From the NCBI GenBank assembly GCA_035570275.1, contig DATMNI010000143.1:1-14584 (forward strand): a stretch of 14,584 nt of DNA, read 5' to 3'. The first letter of the stretch is position 1. Every line of letters starts with the position of its first letter. The translations under genes and the position numbers were made by a program. The notes under the pieces were generated by a model, which saw nothing but the letters and a program-made list of their open reading frames with translations, did no database searches and had not been told where the DNA came from. This stretch comes from DATMNI01 sp035570275 (GTDB lineage: Bacteria > Acidobacteriota > Terriglobia > Bryobacterales > Bryobacteraceae). Of the stretch, positions 12,559 through 14,584 are shown in pieces.

Positions 12559-14584
12559 AAAATCGGGCTGCTACTTCTGGCCCATTCGTGTTGGCTCGCG
12601 GCACAAAGCGATTGGGAGTCAACGCCCGCATTTCCGCTGCCCGCCAGCCCGTTCGCCATTGCAAGGCCCGCTCAACCGCGCATGCCGTTTACGGTGGCCG
12701 GCGAGGCGGGCGCGATCTTCGGGCAGGGCGACGGCTCGTTTGAGGCGTGGGTGTTTCCCGTGAAAATCGCCAGCCGCTTTCGCATCACCGCGGAAATGGC
12801 CGGCTATCCGATTCCCATCGAATTGGCCGATTACGCCGCGGCCATCCAGGTCAACCCGGAGCGCACCACCATTACTTACTCGCACGCGGCGTTCACGGTG
12901 AAGCAGCATATGTTTTCGGCACGGGGAGCCGGCGCCGCGGGTCCGGTGGTGTTCTTCGAAATCGCCGCGGTGCGGCCGCTCACGCTGACGTTCCGCTTCA
13001 CTCCCGATATGCTCCGCATGTGGCCGGCGCCGAATTTCGGCCTGCCGAACACCGAGTGGGTGAAGACCGGCGACAGCGGCTACTACATTCTGCATACCGA
13101 TCATGCGGAGTTTTCCGGCGCGATCGGGATTCCAGGCGCGGTGCCGGGAATACTGGCGCCCTACCAGGAGCGGCCCCGCACTTACCCCTTGGAACTGAAG
13201 CTTTCGTTCGACCCGAAGACTCAATCGGAGCGATTCTTCCCGCTGCTGATGGCAGCGGCTCCATCCATTACCGGTACGACGGCGCCCTCCCTGGCACGGC
13301 AGTTACTGGATCTGAACAAAACCTGGGCGGCTCAATACCGCCAAACCGTCGATTACTACGGTCATTTTTTCGACCGCAGACTCACTGCCGAAACGCCCGA
13401 CGCATCGTTCAACCTGGCGCTGCGGTGGGCGGAGCTGGCTATCGATCAGGCGCAGGTGCGCTTCCATGGCGAGACGGGCCTGGTGGCGGGCTATTACTCG
13501 TCAGCCGATTCCGCCCGCCCTGGCTTCGGATGGTTCTTTGGGCGCGATACTCTCTTTTCGCTGTACGCGGTCAACAGCTATGGCGATTTTGCTCTCAGCC
13601 GCCGCGCGCTGGAGTTTCTATTGCGCCGGCAGCGCGCCGACGGCAAGACTATGCACGAGTTTTCCCAGACCGCCGATCTGGTCGACTGGAGCGCGACGCC
13701 TTATTTCTACGCCGCGGCCGATTCCACTCCGCTTCTCGTTATGACAATGTGGGATTACGTTCGAGCGAGCGGCGACTTGGATTTCCTGCGGACGCACTGG
13801 AACGAAGTGAAAAAAGCCTGGGCCTTCACGCGCGCGCACGATTCCGACGGAGACGGCATCTACGAAAACACCGAAGGCACGGGCTGGGTGGAAAGTTGGC
13901 CATCCGGCATGCCCCATCAGGAGGTGTATCTGGCGGCTGTCGACCAGCAGGCATGCACGGCCATGGCGAGACTTGCGGCGGTGATGGGCGAACCCGAGCT
14001 TGAGAAGTCCGCCCACTCCCAGGCCGCGTCGATAGGCGCCAAACTGACATCCGAGTACTTCGATGCCGCGCGGCAGTTTTACGCATTCAGCCGCAACCCA
14101 GATGGCACGCTCGATCGCACCGCGACCGTCTTCCCGAGCATCGCGTGGTGGGACGGGTCTTGGGAACTGCCGCACGCCGGGAACATGTTGGAACGCTGGG
14201 CGTCGCCCGAGTTCTCAACCGATTGGGGCGTTCGCGATGTGAGCCGCCAGGAAGCGATCTATGACCCGATGAGCTATCACCAGGGATCGGTCTGGCCGTT
14301 ATACACCGGCTGGACAGCGTTGGCGGAATACCGCTCCGGACGGCCGTTCGCGGGCTATGCGCACCTGATGCAGAATGCGGACATGACGTATTCGCAAGAT
14401 CTGGGCGCGGTAACGGAGTTGCTGTCGGGCGAGTTCTTTCAGCCATTCGGGCGCAGCAGTTCGCACCAGCTTTGGTCGTCGGCCATGGTGGTCACACCGG
14501 GCGTTCGCGGCCTGTTCGGGCTCGAAGCGGACGCATTGCATCACACGCTGCGGGTGCATCCGCAGCTTCCGGCGGCGTGGGAAA
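12544..14584 (+). CDS. Secreted (alpha/alpha)6 glycosidase, glycogen-debranching-like (3' end outside window)
   Basis: The frame is open from the ATG at 12544 to the window edge (680 codons, no stop). TGGAA at 12534-12538 or GGAG at 12528-12531 could bind the ribosome. A signal peptide is visible (MCRALKIGLLLLAHSCWLAAQ). Residues about 30-240 form a beta-rich N-terminal domain. A six-hairpin catalytic domain follows, with GWFFGRDTLFSLYAVNSYGDF (about 329-349), DSDGDGIYENTEGTGWVESW (433-452) and SYHQGSVWPLYTGW (577-590), and GAVTELLSGEFF then HQLWSSA near the edge. The GRDT and YHxGxVWP motifs resemble amylo-alpha-1,6-glucosidase and GH63-type enzymes. A role in cleaving alpha-glucan outside the cytoplasm next to trehalase is reasonable, but the exact GH family and substrate are uncertain. 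The codons for MCRALKI are shared with the duplicated trehalase end. Confidence 0.85.
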   Translation, partial: MCRALKIGLLLLAHSCWLAAQSDWESTPAFPLPASPFAIARPAQPRMPFTVAGEAGAIFGQGDGSFEAWVFPVKIASRFRITAEMAGYPIPIELADYAAAIQVNPERTTITYSHAAFTVKQHMFSARGAGAAGPVVFFEIAAVRPLTLTFRFTPDMLRMWPAPNFGLPNTEWVKTGDSGYYILHTDHAEFSGAIGIPGAVPGILAPYQERPRTYPLELKLSFDPKTQSERFFPLLMAAAPSITGTTAPSLARQLLDLNKTWAAQYRQTVDYYGHFFDRRLTAETPDASFNLALRWAELAIDQAQVRFHGETGLVAGYYSSADSARPGFGWFFGRDTLFSLYAVNSYGDFALSRRALEFLLRRQRADGKTMHEFSQTADLVDWSATPYFYAAADSTPLLVMTMWDYVRASGDLDFLRTHWNEVKKAWAFTRAHDSDGDGIYENTEGTGWVESWPSGMPHQEVYLAAVDQQACTAMARLAAVMGEPELEKSAHSQAASIGAKLTSEYFDAARQFYAFSRNPDGTLDRTATVFPSIAWWDGSWELPHAGNMLERWASPEFSTDWGVRDVSRQEAIYDPMSYHQGSVWPLYTGWTALAEYRSGRPFAGYAHLMQNADMTYSQDLGAVTELLSGEFFQPFGRSSSHQLWSSAMVVTPGVRGLFGLEADALHHTLRVHPQLPAAWE

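Noticed and set aside
11598..12588. Insertion sequence carrying vapBC
   Set aside because: There is no transposase and no terminal inverted repeat. The flanking copies are pieces of trehalase and glycosidase, not element ends.

Overview
The window is GC-rich bacterial DNA that looks like a Bryobacter/Solibacter-type acidobacterium. This is an inference from gene content: an Oar-like TonB-dependent receptor, a winged-helix protein fused to a TolB-like propeller, paired CRTAC1/ASPIC-UnbV proteins with Tat-type leaders, and a periplasmic GH37 trehalase. No rRNA or other marker gene is present to confirm it.

Left part (1-5541): the 3' end of an outer-membrane receptor (1-1596) ends at a strong hairpin terminator. 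It converges on a minus-strand membrane-anchored winged-helix/PD40 propeller regulator (1787-4003). Divergent from that is a secreted, probably lipid-anchored SGNH/GDSL hydrolase (4207-5541).

Middle (5542-6512): about 970 bp without an intact gene. It holds a probable N-terminal remnant of a tyrosine recombinase whose Shine-Dalgarno lies in a hairpin loop, a 20-bp imperfect inverted repeat, a GCGTCAC motif repeated at exactly 90-bp spacing (one copy within a 12-bp perfect palindrome), an 18-bp tandem repeat and a candidate promoter. It reads as a scar of mobile DNA.

Right part (6513-14584), all plus strand: two tandem CRTAC1-family propeller proteins joined by a GTGA overlap, a nested palindromic element, a periplasmic trehalase, a VapBC toxin-antitoxin pair, and a large secreted (alpha/alpha)6 glycosidase resembling glycogen debranching enzymes. 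The glycosidase runs off the right edge, still open after 680 codons. Trehalase and glycosidase suggest breakdown of trehalose or alpha-glucan outside the cytoplasm; the CRTAC1 proteins have no assigned function.

The most informative structure is around vapBC. The trehalase/glycosidase junction is present twice. The left copy keeps the trehalase stop and a truncated glycosidase N-terminus; the right copy has an internally deleted trehalase fragment and the intact glycosidase start. The toxin-antitoxin pair sits between them. This suggests vapBC entered an ancestral overlapping trehalase-glycosidase gene pair, accompanied by duplication of the junction.
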